Below, one piece after another: positions 9,499-18,230 of a stretch of DNA of 41,075 nt. The notes under the pieces are model-generated. The model ran no database searches, was not told where the DNA came from, and saw only the letters and a list, made by a program, of their open reading frames with translations. Source of the stretch: an uncultured Chitinophagales bacterium (lineage in GTDB: Bacteria > Bacteroidota > Bacteroidia > Chitinophagales > Chitinophagaceae); assembly GCA_946886475.1 (NCBI GenBank), contig CAMPIQ010000015.1:1-41075 (forward strand), read 5' to 3'. A program made the translations under genes and the position numbers. Numbering within the stretch: position 1 is the stretch's first letter; every line of letters starts with the position of its first letter.

Positions 9499-9770
9499 TA
9501 ATACCACACATATGGATTTTCATCATCACCAGATCCGCCATAATATTCATAGCTCTACCATACCTTGTATAAAACCCCTGCGCTGTCTTTTAAAAGCATC
9601 TTTCCGGGTTCATTAAAAGCCTAAATACGGTTTTCTTTTCTGTCCTAATAATATACCCCGTTGAATATTAAGGTTAACCTTGCCTTTTATGCTGTCTCCA
9701 ATCACCCTGCCGAAACTATCAAAGATTAAATCTCTGTGAAGGAAAACAACTAATAGAGCTTTCAAAGAAG
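9495..9770 (-). pseudogene. Decayed coding remnant, unknown family
   Basis: No intact gene fits here, but the minus strand reads like broken protein. A stretch from about 9770 to 9620 gives protein-like text including DLIFDSFGRVIGDSIKGKV and stops. The next frame continues toward 9495 as NEPGKMLLKDSAGVLYKVW, an in-frame TAG, then SYEYYGGSGDDENPYVWYY and a stop. One frameshift and internal stops are the expected signs of decay. The 3' end converges on the end of the small secreted-protein gene. No family is recognised, so this rests on the look of the translation alone. Confidence 0.35.
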
Positions 9771-9800
9771 TTCCCAAACATGGTTAGAAATCTAAACTTC

Positions 9801-10015
9801 CTATTTCTTATTGACATCCATGTGCATTTTAGGGTAATTCAATATCGTTATGTGCCACTTCCATTTCATTATCTTAGTTTTGAATTTCCTTAAGTAAAAA
9901 ATTATGAAATTCATTTCAGGCCAGCCAACAAGGCCGGTATTGATTGCAGATTGAAGTTCAGGCAACCAGGATGTCCGGTCCATTTGCAATAGCCCGATGC
10001 TCTTTCCTTCCAGTT
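9801..10015 (-). pseudogene. Possible gene fragment, unknown family
   Basis: Minus-strand translation from 10015 gives LEGKSIGLLQMDRTSWLPEL followed by QSAINTGLVGWPEMNF and then a Lys-rich tail ending at a TAG at 9801. The first part looks like a natural protein segment; the tail looks less so. There is no plausible start. Together with the remnant at 9495-9770 it suggests that the 555-bp gap before the MATE gene once held minus-strand genes. It may instead be chance. Confidence 0.25.
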
Positions 10016-10053
10016 AGTTTACATTTCATTTTTTCGTTTTAATTTTTCAGGTC

Positions 10054-11454
10054 ATGCCGCAGGCTCCAACCGCTACCAATAAATTATATACACTCTGGTC
10101 GCTGATCAAACAATCGCTTCGTGGAGATAATTACGATTATACCCAGGGCAGCATCAGGCAGGCCATAGTTTTACTGGCCATACCCATGATACTGGAACTA
10201 AGTCTTGAATCGGTATTTGCCGTTGTAGACATGTTCTTTGTTGGCAAACTCGGTAAGGAGGCAGTGCAGACTGTTGGATTAACTGAATCTTTTATAACCA
10301 TTGTTTACACACTCGCCATGGGACTCAGCATGGGAACAACCGCAGTAGTGGCCAGGCGTATAGGTGAAAAAAACAAAGATGGTGCTGCCCAGGCGGGTAT
10401 GCAGGCCATCATCATTGCGTTGGTCATTACAGCCATTATAAGCATTACGGGTGTTGTATTTGCACCCGATATCTTAAGGATCATGGGCGCAACACCTGAA
10501 GTAATTCAAATGGGTACTCCTTTTACCAGGGTAATGCTTGGTGGCAGCCTGGTGATCATCATGCTTTTCCTGATCAATGGAATTTTTCGCGGGGCCGGTA
10601 ATGCGGCCATTGCCATGAGAAGTTTGTGGCTGGCAAGTATTATCAATATTATTCTTTGTCCCATTTTTATTCATTTCTGGGGATTAACAGGAGCGGCCAT
10701 TGCAACAACGGTCGGCAGGGGAACAGGTGTTATCTATCAATGTTACTTTCTGCTGAATGGGAGTAGTGTCATTCACCTGAAGGCCAGACATTTTAAAACA
10801 GATCTTACCGTTATCAGAAACCTTGTGAAAATATCAGCACCGGCCACTATCCAGTTCTTCTTTGCATCAGGAAGCTGGATCGTTCTTACCATTTTAGTAG
10901 CGCATACAGGGGGAACCAGCGCATCGGCGGGTTATCAGATCGCACTGAGAAACGTGGTATTCTTTATCCTGCCTGCCTGGGGACTGAGCAATGCAGCGGC
11001 TACGCTGGTAGGACAAAACCTGGGCGCCTTACAACCTGAAAGAGCCGAGAAAAGCGTTTTACTCACAGCAAAATATAATGCCATATTCATGTCATTCGTC
11101 ACCTTCCTGTTCCTGTTTTTTGCAGCACCCATTATAGGCATTTTCACTAAAGATGCCGAAGTACATAAAACGGGAACTCTTGCACTGCAGATCATTGGAA
11201 CGGGATATATTTTTTATGGCATTGGTATGGTAATGATACAGGCATTGAATGGTGCAGGTGATACCCGCACACCTACCTACATAAACTTTGCAGGCTTCTG
11301 GTTGTTTCAGATCCCCTTTGCCCTCCTCATGACCTACTGGATTGGACTTGGTGTAACCGGAGCCTTTATTGCGATACCGGTGGCGGAAACCCTTATTGCG
11401 GTGGTTTCATGGATCTATTTTAGAAAGGGCAGGTGGAAAACGGTGAAGGTGTAG
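10054..11454 (+). CDS. MATE-family multidrug/cation antiporter
   Basis: This 466-residue protein is a polytopic membrane transporter of the MATE (NorM/DinF-like) family. Such proteins export organic cations or toxic compounds using a sodium or proton gradient. About twelve hydrophobic helices arranged as two similar halves are visible. Family-typical segments are IPMILELSLESVFAVVDMFFVGKLG near residues 43-67, GLSMGTTAVVARRIGEKN near 90-107, and in the second half WGLSNAAATLVGQNLGALQPERAEKS and ALNGAGDTRTPTYINF. Length is normal. It is preceded by a gene-poor 555-bp stretch and followed after 150 bp by the AI-2E-family gene on the same strand. Substrate cannot be told. Confidence 0.9.
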   Translation: MPQAPTATNKLYTLWSLIKQSLRGDNYDYTQGSIRQAIVLLAIPMILELSLESVFAVVDMFFVGKLGKEAVQTVGLTESFITIVYTLAMGLSMGTTAVVARRIGEKNKDGAAQAGMQAIIIALVITAIISITGVVFAPDILRIMGATPEVIQMGTPFTRVMLGGSLVIIMLFLINGIFRGAGNAAIAMRSLWLASIINIILCPIFIHFWGLTGAAIATTVGRGTGVIYQCYFLLNGSSVIHLKARHFKTDLTVIRNLVKISAPATIQFFFASGSWIVLTILVAHTGGTSASAGYQIALRNVVFFILPAWGLSNAAATLVGQNLGALQPERAEKSVLLTAKYNAIFMSFVTFLFLFFAAPIIGIFTKDAEVHKTGTLALQIIGTGYIFYGIGMVMIQALNGAGDTRTPTYINFAGFWLFQIPFALLMTYWIGLGVTGAFIAIPVAETLIAVVSWIYFRKGRWKTVKV

Positions 11455-11604
11455 TAAAATATGAATTTCGAATTGCGCTGCGAATTCATTCCTTAAGTAT
11501 TTATGAAGAGCGCTGGCGCGGGGAAACTTTGCATAACCAATTTCGCAACCATTTACTTCTTCCTTCAAATCAATTTTTGCCTAAATTCGACCAGCATCTC
11601 CAAC

Positions 11605-12645
11605 ATGAATAATAATACCATTGATACCAATCTGCTCCGGCAGATCTTTTTTATTGCTATTATACTTTTCCTGGGCATTGTTTTATTCCGGGAGCTCTGG
11701 TTTTTTACTTCCGCTTTTTTAGGTGCTGTTACATTTTATATGATCATGCGGGAACGCATGTTTTACCTTACAGAAAGAAAAGGATGGAAAAGGATCCATG
11801 CGGCCTGGGTGCTGATGTTGCTTTCATTTTTCGTGATACTGGTTCCTATAGGCATACTTGGCAATATTCTCTATGCCAAGATCAGCTATGTGGTTACACA
11901 TTCAGGCGAGTATATTAATTCATTGAAGCTCACAGTGGCCCAGATCAAGGATAAAATAGGATACGAGATCGTAACACCCGATGCACTTAACCGTCTTGGT
12001 GAAGAAATGACGAGGCTTCTGCCCAAAGTTCTTGGCGTTACATTCAATACCATTACACTCATTGGTACCCTCTACTTCATTCTGTATTTCATGCTGATGA
12101 ATGGAAGGGAGATGGAAGAATCCATTTATGAGAACCTTCCCCTGAAAGATGGAAATGTAGAGTTGCTGGGAAAGGAAGTAAGAACGATGGTGATCTCCAG
12201 CACGATCGGTATTCCGCTGATCGCCATCATTCAGGGCGTGGTGGGATTGATTGGATATTTAATTATTGGAATATCCGAACCCTGGCTATGGTTTGTAGCC
12301 ACCTGTATAGCCGCCATGATGCCTGTTGTGGGGGCCGCAATTATTTATGTGCCGCTTACCATCATGTTATTTGCTCAGGGCGAAACGGGTAAAGGCATTG
12401 CTATGGGGCTCTGGGGTTTTATATTGATAGGATTAGTTGACAATGTATTCAGGTTGATGCTGAACAGGAGAATTGGAAACATTCATCCACTGGTAACCAT
12501 TTTCGGAGTTATTGTGGGAATACAGTTGTTTGGTTTTATAGGACTGGTATTCGGACCCCTGCTTATTTCCATGTTTATTTTGTTATTACGCATCTACTCA
12601 TCCGAATTCATTGTAAAGAAAAGAGAAGTAAGGAGAGTGAAATAA
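11605..12645 (+). CDS. AI-2E family transporter (YdiK/TqsA/PerM-like)
   Basis: The protein (346 residues from the chosen start) belongs to the AI-2E exporter / UPF0118 family of membrane proteins with about eight helices. Some members export autoinducer-2; others move sodium or protons. Hydrophobic segments begin at LLRQIFFIAIILFLGIVLF. Family-typical text is VRTMVISSTIGIPLIAIIQG, AMMPVVGAAIIYVPL and the C-terminal HPLVTIFGVIVGIQLFGFIGLVFGP. The open frame extends upstream to 11503, but that extension is not membrane-like, so the ATG at 11605 is preferred. A TAAATTCG element at 11582-11589 could be its -7 box. Transport substrate is unknown. Confidence 0.87.
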   Translation: MNNNTIDTNLLRQIFFIAIILFLGIVLFRELWFFTSAFLGAVTFYMIMRERMFYLTERKGWKRIHAAWVLMLLSFFVILVPIGILGNILYAKISYVVTHSGEYINSLKLTVAQIKDKIGYEIVTPDALNRLGEEMTRLLPKVLGVTFNTITLIGTLYFILYFMLMNGREMEESIYENLPLKDGNVELLGKEVRTMVISSTIGIPLIAIIQGVVGLIGYLIIGISEPWLWFVATCIAAMMPVVGAAIIYVPLTIMLFAQGETGKGIAMGLWGFILIGLVDNVFRLMLNRRIGNIHPLVTIFGVIVGIQLFGFIGLVFGPLLISMFILLLRIYSSEFIVKKREVRRVK

Positions 12646-12797
12646 GCAAATGCTGCAGTAAAAACACTTAGTATTTATATGTGATTCACTATAATAAATA
12701 AAGTTTCTTAAAATTTCCTTAGCATTCACTTGCAACTTAACATGCCGGATAATATTTTCACACTTGTTAGCGTTCCAATAATCCACCAGAAAAACCT

Positions 12798-13547
12798 TTG
12801 ACAGTGAGAATTGTAAAACTGCCATTATCAATTATATGCCTGACAGCCTGTTTTATCACGCTGTCTTCCTTCAAAGCTGGCAAACTGGCTCTGGCATATA
12901 AAGGAACTCCCTCATTAACATCAGCAAAAGCCATTGAAATCAACAGCGTTGAATACAAAAGCAATCTTTTGTACGATAGCCTGCAGCTGGACCGCATAGG
13001 TCTTGAAAGGGAAGCGCTGAAATATGCCTACAAAGGTTACAATGCCATGGTGAAAAAGGGCATGCTGGAAAATATCAATATTCTTACTGTTTGTGATTTC
13101 AGCCAACCTTCCGGGAACAAGAGAATGTATGTAATTGATGTGAAGAATTTCCGGATGCTGGTGAATACTTATGTAGCGCATGGTAAAAATTCTGGCGTAA
13201 AATATGCGCACAAGTTTTCAAACAGGATTCAGTCGCACCAGAGCAGCCTTGGATTTTATGTTACCAAAGGAACCTATCGCGGAAAGCATGGTTTATCATT
13301 GAGGTTATCAGGAAAAGAAAAAGGCTTCAATGATAATGCTGAAAGAAGAGCGGTTGTGGTACATGGTGCCGGTTATATTGGTGAGGCATGGTCTGGCACT
13401 GCAACACAGGGAAGAAGTTTCGGATGCCCTGCTGTTCCTAATGCTCAGGCTTCAAAAGTTATTAATCTGATCAAAAACGGAACTGCCTTGTTTATCTATC
13501 ACCCTTCAAAAAGTTACCTGCACGGTTCTAAATTATTGAATGGCTGA
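12798..13547 (+). CDS. Murein L,D-transpeptidase catalytic-domain family protein
   Basis: This is an exported 249-residue protein of the YkuD-like murein L,D-transpeptidase family, which cross-links or modifies peptidoglycan in the periplasm. An N-terminal hydrophobic signal (LPLSIICLTACFITLSSF) is followed by a helical region and the catalytic domain. The active-site block is seen as VVVHGAGYIGE with His189 and GRSFGCPAVP with the nucleophile Cys210. Upstream, MYVIDVKNFRMLVNTYVAHG is the usual first strand pair. No ATG precedes the signal peptide: the frame opens with TTG at 12798 and GTG at 12804, so the gene uses a non-ATG start. A strong terminator follows at 13575-13610. The family call is firm; the specific linkage made is not known. 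Confidence 0.85.
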   Translation: MTVRIVKLPLSIICLTACFITLSSFKAGKLALAYKGTPSLTSAKAIEINSVEYKSNLLYDSLQLDRIGLEREALKYAYKGYNAMVKKGMLENINILTVCDFSQPSGNKRMYVIDVKNFRMLVNTYVAHGKNSGVKYAHKFSNRIQSHQSSLGFYVTKGTYRGKHGLSLRLSGKEKGFNDNAERRAVVVHGAGYIGEAWSGTATQGRSFGCPAVPNAQASKVINLIKNGTALFIYHPSKSYLHGSKLLNG

Positions 13548-13574
13548 TTTGGACGCAAACAAGGATGGATGAAT

Positions 13575-13610
13575 AAAAGCCCCAACCGTACCCTATGGTT
13601 GGGCTTTTTT
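13575..13610 (+). terminator. Rho-independent terminator after the L,D-transpeptidase gene
   Basis: AAAAGCCCCAACC pairs with GGTTGGGCTTTT (one bulged C) around a 9-nt loop and runs into six T residues. It lies 28 bp after the stop codon of the plus-strand gene. Confidence 0.88.
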
Positions 13611-13830
13611 CTTTTCTACCCTGAAGAGCAGAAAAGTAGAGGGTGGAAAGAGAGCGGGAGCGAGGAAAGACCGTAGTGTGTTGAAATTTTAGTAGGATTT
13701 TATAAGGCTAACACTTCGCACAAAATCATGGCGATGAACCAACCTCCACACATTCAATGACAGGCTTCCTGTCAACATTAGAGAGCCCATAAAAGCAATA
13801 AGCACTTTACGAAAATATTATGGCAGCGAT
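13611..13830. other. Intergenic stretch between convergent units
   Basis: No coding sequence is seen. It holds imperfect inverted words near 13611-13650 (CTTTTCT...AGAAAAG and ACCCT...AGGGT) and a clean 7-3-7 palindrome at 13758-13774, listed separately. It separates the L,D-transpeptidase terminator from the end of the minus-strand M16 operon. Confidence 0.5.
13758..13774. repeat. Perfect inverted repeat downstream of the M16 operon
   Basis: TGACAGG-CTT-CCTGTCA is a perfect 7-bp stem with a 3-nt loop, 57 bp past the end of the minus-strand M16 operon. No T-run follows on the minus strand, so it is not a standard terminator. It could be a 3' mRNA stabilising hairpin or a protein site. Confidence 0.5.
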
Positions 13831-15105
13831 TTAAACAACAACCAATTCATAGAATTTCTCCGGCAGTAAATACTTGTTGGCAAGCTCCTGAAGCTCTTTA
13901 CCGTTTACAGATTTGATCGTTTGAATTTGCTTATAAAAATAATCTTCAGGAAGATGATTGAGAATGATGGTCTTCCACCTGTTGATAATATGGAAGGGGC
14001 CGTCAAGATCCCCCAAAATGGAACCCATCATATAATTACGGACCAGCAATAATTCTTCTTCATCAATTTCTTCGTCCCTGAGCATTCCCATTTCCTTATA
14101 TACTTCACTTATCGTGGCTTCACAAACATCCCTCCCCGCTTCTGTACTGATGATCCATGCACTTTGTTGAATGTGATTTTCGAGGTAACTGTAAATTCCA
14201 TAAGTATATCCTTTCTCTTCCCGGATATTGCTCATTAACCTTGAACCAAAGAAACCTCCGAAAACATTATTAAGTACCTGCGTCTTTACAAAATCAGGAT
14301 GATGCCTGTTAGGAAAATGCGATCCGAGTCTTATAGATCCCTGTACGCCCTGGGTATCGTTGATAACCCTGTATTTTTTTTCATCAGCGGCCTTTGAACG
14401 CAAATCATCAACAGGGACAGGCTGATTATTGAGGTCACCAAAATAGCGGTCGAGTAAGCTAAACAGCTGTTCGGGAATTTTACCTGCAACAAACACCAAA
14501 AACTTTCCCTGCTTATAAAAATTATTATAAAAATTTACAACCTGCTCCCTGGTTACATAATCAAAATCTTCAAACCTGGTAAAACGTCCATAAGGATGTT
14601 CCTCACCATAGAGATAAGCATCAATCAGTCGGCCTGCAACAAAATCAGACTTTTTCAGGTTCACGTTGAGCCGTTGCTTCATGTTCTGTTTGTAAACCGA
14701 GATCTCCTCTTCCGGAAAAACCGAATCAACTATCATTTCCCTTACCACCGGCAATAAAACTTCAAGGTGTTTGGCCAGGCAGTGAAGTGTAATGGTTGCT
14801 GTTTCGTTATAACAATTGCGGTTTACGTAGGACCCATAGTATTCAAAATGTTCATTGAGCTGAAAGGCTGTTCTGGTACTTGTTCCATTCTTCAACAGGA
14901 AATTGGTGCTTGCTGCTACCAGGTTGTTTTTCTCGAACCAGTTGCCTGCATAAAAAACCCATTCCACCTGCAATACTTCTTCCGCTCCTGCATTTACTGC
15001 AAACACCTCAACTCCGTTTTTCAGTACATACTTGTCGTAAGGTTTAAGCCTGAGATCAAAATCTACAGCATCCCTGATAACCGGTGGATTCTTTCTGTCT
15101 ATCAT
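13831..15105 (-). CDS. M16-family protein lacking the zinc motif (non-catalytic partner)
   Basis: This is a 424-residue member of the M16 (pitrilysin/MPP-like) family. The fold is recognisable from VEVFAVNAGAEEVLQVEWVFYAGNWFE, the ITLHCLAKHLEVLL segment and the C-terminal RLMSNIREEKGYTYGIYSYL, which is the substrate-binding Arg/Tyr motif of the non-catalytic half. Where active enzymes have HxxEH, this protein reads STNFLLKNGTSTRTAF, so the zinc site is absent. It is encoded in the same operon as a catalytic M16 protein (15561-16823), as in two-subunit M16B enzymes, where one subunit carries HxxEH and the other the R/Y pair. The start ATG overlaps the stop of the small upstream gene by one base (TAATG). 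Heterodimer formation is inferred from family knowledge. Confidence 0.87.
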   Translation of the reverse strand: MIDRKNPPVIRDAVDFDLRLKPYDKYVLKNGVEVFAVNAGAEEVLQVEWVFYAGNWFEKNNLVAASTNFLLKNGTSTRTAFQLNEHFEYYGSYVNRNCYNETATITLHCLAKHLEVLLPVVREMIVDSVFPEEEISVYKQNMKQRLNVNLKKSDFVAGRLIDAYLYGEEHPYGRFTRFEDFDYVTREQVVNFYNNFYKQGKFLVFVAGKIPEQLFSLLDRYFGDLNNQPVPVDDLRSKAADEKKYRVINDTQGVQGSIRLGSHFPNRHHPDFVKTQVLNNVFGGFFGSRLMSNIREEKGYTYGIYSYLENHIQQSAWIISTEAGRDVCEATISEVYKEMGMLRDEEIDEEELLLVRNYMMGSILGDLDGPFHIINRWKTIILNHLPEDYFYKQIQTIKSVNGKELQELANKYLLPEKFYELVVV

Positions 15106-15551
15106 TAATATAGCTTTCTTAATTCTTTAAAATTTTTTTCCATCTCAACCACTATGGGCGCTGCTTTCACATAGTCAATCTCCTCTTTTATTTTCCCCCT
15201 GCTTATGCTGTAAACTACCCGGTAGAATGTTTCCGGGTAAATAAATTTCCCATTGCTGTACTCCAGGTCAATACCTGTAAAGGAAAATTTGTTTTCAATT
15301 CTGCAAAACAGGAAAGATGCACCTTCATTATGAAAATGATCTGCCATCACGGAATCCCTGTAACAAAGAACGAACTCAGCTATAATTTTACCCATCCCTG
15401 AAGAATCATGTATGTTGCCACATAGGCTTAATGCTTCATCTCTGTATAACGGTTCTTTTGGTGAACTGCAGGAACAGGACTGAGATAATGCCGCAAAGGG
15501 TATAAAAAATGTGATAAGAACTATTATTTGCTTAACCAGCTGTTTGCCCAT
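15105..15551 (-). CDS. Small secreted Cys-rich-start protein of unknown function
   Basis: This 148-residue protein has a signal peptide (KQIIVLITFFIPFAALSQ) and a mature start SCSCSSPKEPLYRDEALSLC that contains several Cys. The signal lacks a classical lipobox, although Cys residues follow the cleavage site closely. The rest, with segments such as FYRVVYSISRGKIKEEIDYV, matches no family I recognise. It lies between the two M16 genes, 9 bp after the catalytic one and overlapping the non-catalytic one by one base, so it is co-transcribed with them. The position suggests a role linked to the peptidase pair, but this is only inference. Confidence 0.7.
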   Translation of the reverse strand: MGKQLVKQIIVLITFFIPFAALSQSCSCSSPKEPLYRDEALSLCGNIHDSSGMGKIIAEFVLCYRDSVMADHFHNEGASFLFCRIENKFSFTGIDLEYSNGKFIYPETFYRVVYSISRGKIKEEIDYVKAAPIVVEMEKNFKELRKLY

Positions 15552-15560
15552 TTTTTGATT

Positions 15561-16823
15561 TTATGCCACTGGTTTAGACATATACCATAATGTACTGCAA
15601 TTCTCCTCACGAAAGATCTCCCTGCTTAAATTCTGAACTTCTTCAACAGTTACTTTGTGATACCTGTCTAGCTCCGTATTCATTAAGGCCGCATCTCCAA
15701 GCAGTTCATAAAAAGCAAGGCTGTTGGCTCGGTTCATCACGCTCATGTCTTCAAAAGCGATCATGCTTTCCGTTTTATTCTTTACTTTCTCGAGTTCTGC
15801 TTCTGCAACTTTTTCTGATTTTAATTTTTCCAGTTCTTCACTGATAGCGGCTTCAGCTTCTTCCATTTTAACCCCCTTCACCAGCTTGCCTTCAATGGTA
15901 AGCAGTCCGGCATCTGTTGTACCAAAATGGTAACATTCAATATTGCTGAATAATCTTTTTTCTTTCACCAGCGCCTGGAATAGCCTTGAAGAGCCGCCCC
16001 CGCTTAATATTTCAGTAATGAGATCCGAAACATAATAGCGGTGATCCATTCTTGGATAAATATGCCAGCATTTATATAAAGCATCCAGTGGAACATCGGC
16101 ATGTACTTCCAGCTTTCTTGGTGCTGTCTGTACCGGTTCTCCGGGAATTTGCCGCTGGTATTGCTCACCCGGTTCAATAGGGGCAAACCATTTTTCGGCC
16201 AATGTTCTTACCTGTTGGGTAGTTACATTTCCGGCTACAACCAGTATGGCATTTACCGGCCTGTAATGCTTAAAGAAAAATCGCTGCACGTCCTCCAGCC
16301 GGGCATTTTCAATATGAGATAATTCCTTACCAATGGTCATCCATTTATAAGGATGCACCTGATAAGCCAGTTCACGCATTTTATGCCATACATCACCATA
16401 TGGTTTGTTGAGATAATGTTCCTTGAATTCCTCACTCACTACTTTTCGTTGAACATCCAGACTGTTTTCGCTGAATGCAAGTGAAAGCATACGGTCGCTT
16501 TCCAGCCAAAAGGCAGTTTCAAGGTTTTCGGCTGGCAACTGAATATAATAGTTGGTAAGATCATTTGTTGTATAGGCATTGTTTTCGCCTCCGGCCATTT
16601 GCAACGGTTCATCATAAACCGGAATATTAATGGATCCGCCAAACATTAAATGCTCAAAGAGATGGGCAAAACCGGTTTGTGCAGGGTCTTCATCCCGTGC
16701 GCCTACATCATACATCACATTCACAACCGCCATGGGGGTTGATGTATCCTGGTGAACTATCACCCGCAGACCGTTGTCAAGGGTAAACTTCTCAAAATTG
16801 ACCATAGGGGTGTAAAAGTACAT
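15561..16823 (-). CDS. M16-family zinc metallopeptidase, catalytic subunit
   Basis: This is a 420-residue M16B peptidase. The inverted zinc motif HxxEH is intact as HLFEH at residues 54-58 (TGFAHLFEHLMFGGS). The third zinc ligand is probably Glu131 or Glu132 in VVSEEFKEHYLNKPYGD. Other family segments are AGGENNAYTTNDLTNYY, ILVVAGNV and SDLITEILSGGGSSRLFQALVKEKRL. These enzymes degrade peptides or process precursors; location varies and no signal peptide is seen here. ATGs at residues 1 and 7 (16805) are both possible, and the second directly precedes the conserved VNFEKFTLDNGLRVIVHQD. It follows the aspartyl protease gene by 16 bp and precedes the small secreted gene by 9 bp. Confidence 0.93.
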   Translation of the reverse strand: MYFYTPMVNFEKFTLDNGLRVIVHQDTSTPMAVVNVMYDVGARDEDPAQTGFAHLFEHLMFGGSINIPVYDEPLQMAGGENNAYTTNDLTNYYIQLPAENLETAFWLESDRMLSLAFSENSLDVQRKVVSEEFKEHYLNKPYGDVWHKMRELAYQVHPYKWMTIGKELSHIENARLEDVQRFFFKHYRPVNAILVVAGNVTTQQVRTLAEKWFAPIEPGEQYQRQIPGEPVQTAPRKLEVHADVPLDALYKCWHIYPRMDHRYYVSDLITEILSGGGSSRLFQALVKEKRLFSNIECYHFGTTDAGLLTIEGKLVKGVKMEEAEAAISEELEKLKSEKVAEAELEKVKNKTESMIAFEDMSVMNRANSLAFYELLGDAALMNTELDRYHKVTVEEVQNLSREIFREENCSTLWYMSKPVA

Positions 16824-16839
16824 TGAAAAGCGGATGCAA

Positions 16840-18027
16840 TCACTTTAGGATGCTTTTCACCCTGAATTCAAATTCCCTCAGCTCTCCATTTCTTTGAACA
16901 ATGATCCGTAGCCGCTGGCCTGCATTCTGAATGGTAGCCTTATATTGTTGCATATTCTGATTGAAGTTTTTATTAACGGCCACCACAACATCGCCTTCTA
17001 ATAACCCTGCCTCTTCTGCAGGTGAATTCACAGCCACATCACCAATTATGATCTTGCCATCAATAAAATATAATTCCATACCGCTATAAGAATAATCAAA
17101 AGCATCATTGAAATGCGTATTGGGTACCAGATAAATATCTTTTTTGTCGTAATTCAGTATCACATTGAACCGTCTCAACAGGTCATTGCCCAATAATCCG
17201 CCCAGGTAGGGATAGGATGTAATATTGTACGTGTCATCAAATATATAAACCGGAACATTCCGGAACCTGTATGGCCCCAGCCTTACCTGCTTTACCACAG
17301 TCATTTGCATATCGATCTTACCCCCCAGTCCTTCAGCTTCCTTTGTATAGAGTTTGCGCTTCTTATGAAGAATGTTGCTGTCTTTTATAAAATCGGTTGA
17401 CAACATCAGATTGAGACCGGCACCCATATCAAATAAAAATCTGGCATTGACCTCTTTTTGGTCTCTTACCAGAAGCGATTGTACGGGAATAGTATTTATC
17501 AGCGGTTTCAGCATAAATCCCCCCCGCGGATATTTCATGGCGCCCCGCGACCAGAACTCAATGGTATACGTATCGTAATCTATTTTTATGATGTACCTGT
17601 TCAAAACGGAATAGCCCATAATGCCGTCGATCTTGATTCCATATACCGCTTCGAGGATGTAGTAATCATTGATATGAAAATCGAGGCTGTCAACGGTCAG
17701 GCCAGGCAAACGAAGTGTGCGGTCATAAAGAAAGCTTACATTTTTAATACCCGCTATCCCCCTGATGGTCCGGTTGGAAGGGGTTCCCACCAATCCAAAC
17801 ATTTCCACCGTAACAGAATCAAGTGAGATACCTCCACTGCCTGTATCAAAAATAAAATTAAGTGTATCAGGAAAGGGAGCCACCTGACCCTTTAAAAGGA
17901 TGACCCCTCCCGTAAGGGTGGTGAACCGGAATTTCGTAAGCAGCCTGGAAGGTTCAATGAACTCTTCCTGTGCCAGCACATGTTGAAATCCGGTTAAAGC
18001 AATCAGGTATAAAAAGATTGTTTTCAT
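16840..18027 (-). CDS. Secreted retropepsin-like aspartyl protease with C-terminal PDZ domain
   Basis: The protein has a signal peptide (MKTIFLYLIALTGFQHVLAQ; the frame reaches 18051, but the ATG at 18027 starts the signal). Two aspartyl-protease half-sites follow: NFIFDTGSGGISLDS near 65-79 and FLFDMGAGLNLML further on, each with the hydrophobic-D-T/M-G-A/S pattern. A PDZ domain covers about the last 90 residues (VNSPAEEAGLLEGDVVVAVNK). This is the known Bacteroidota arrangement of a periplasmic or surface aspartyl protease with PDZ. The second site has Met in place of Thr (DMGAG), a change that may lower activity. It is the first gene of the operon with the two M16 proteins. Protease fold confident; activity and substrate unknown. 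Confidence 0.85.
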   Translation of the reverse strand: MKTIFLYLIALTGFQHVLAQEEFIEPSRLLTKFRFTTLTGGVILLKGQVAPFPDTLNFIFDTGSGGISLDSVTVEMFGLVGTPSNRTIRGIAGIKNVSFLYDRTLRLPGLTVDSLDFHINDYYILEAVYGIKIDGIMGYSVLNRYIIKIDYDTYTIEFWSRGAMKYPRGGFMLKPLINTIPVQSLLVRDQKEVNARFLFDMGAGLNLMLSTDFIKDSNILHKKRKLYTKEAEGLGGKIDMQMTVVKQVRLGPYRFRNVPVYIFDDTYNITSYPYLGGLLGNDLLRRFNVILNYDKKDIYLVPNTHFNDAFDYSYSGMELYFIDGKIIIGDVAVNSPAEEAGLLEGDVVVAVNKNFNQNMQQYKATIQNAGQRLRIIVQRNGELREFEFRVKSILK

Positions 18028-18198
18028 TAATGGTGGCTGGTTTTTAGACAATCCTGCAGCCTGAAAAGTTGCAGTTGTCTTAAAACTAGCTTAATAAAGG
18101 AATGGAGACAAGTTAAAAAGAATGGACAGGTTGAAAAGATTACAGATAACCATTTTCCCGGAGATGGTGAACCTATCATCTTGTTAACTTATAAAAAG

Positions 18199-18230
18199 CC
18201 AACTATCCAACCAGCTAACTAGCCTTATCT
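18199..18230 (+). repeat. Degenerate 8-bp tandem repeat upstream of mqnC
   Basis: Four consecutive octamers, CCAACTAT, CCAACCAG, CTAACTAG and CCTTATCT, share a CcaACtA-like pattern in an 8-bp register and run into the mqnC -7 element. They occupy the place where the -33 contact should be, so they could be a regulator site. They could also be chance low complexity. Confidence 0.35.
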
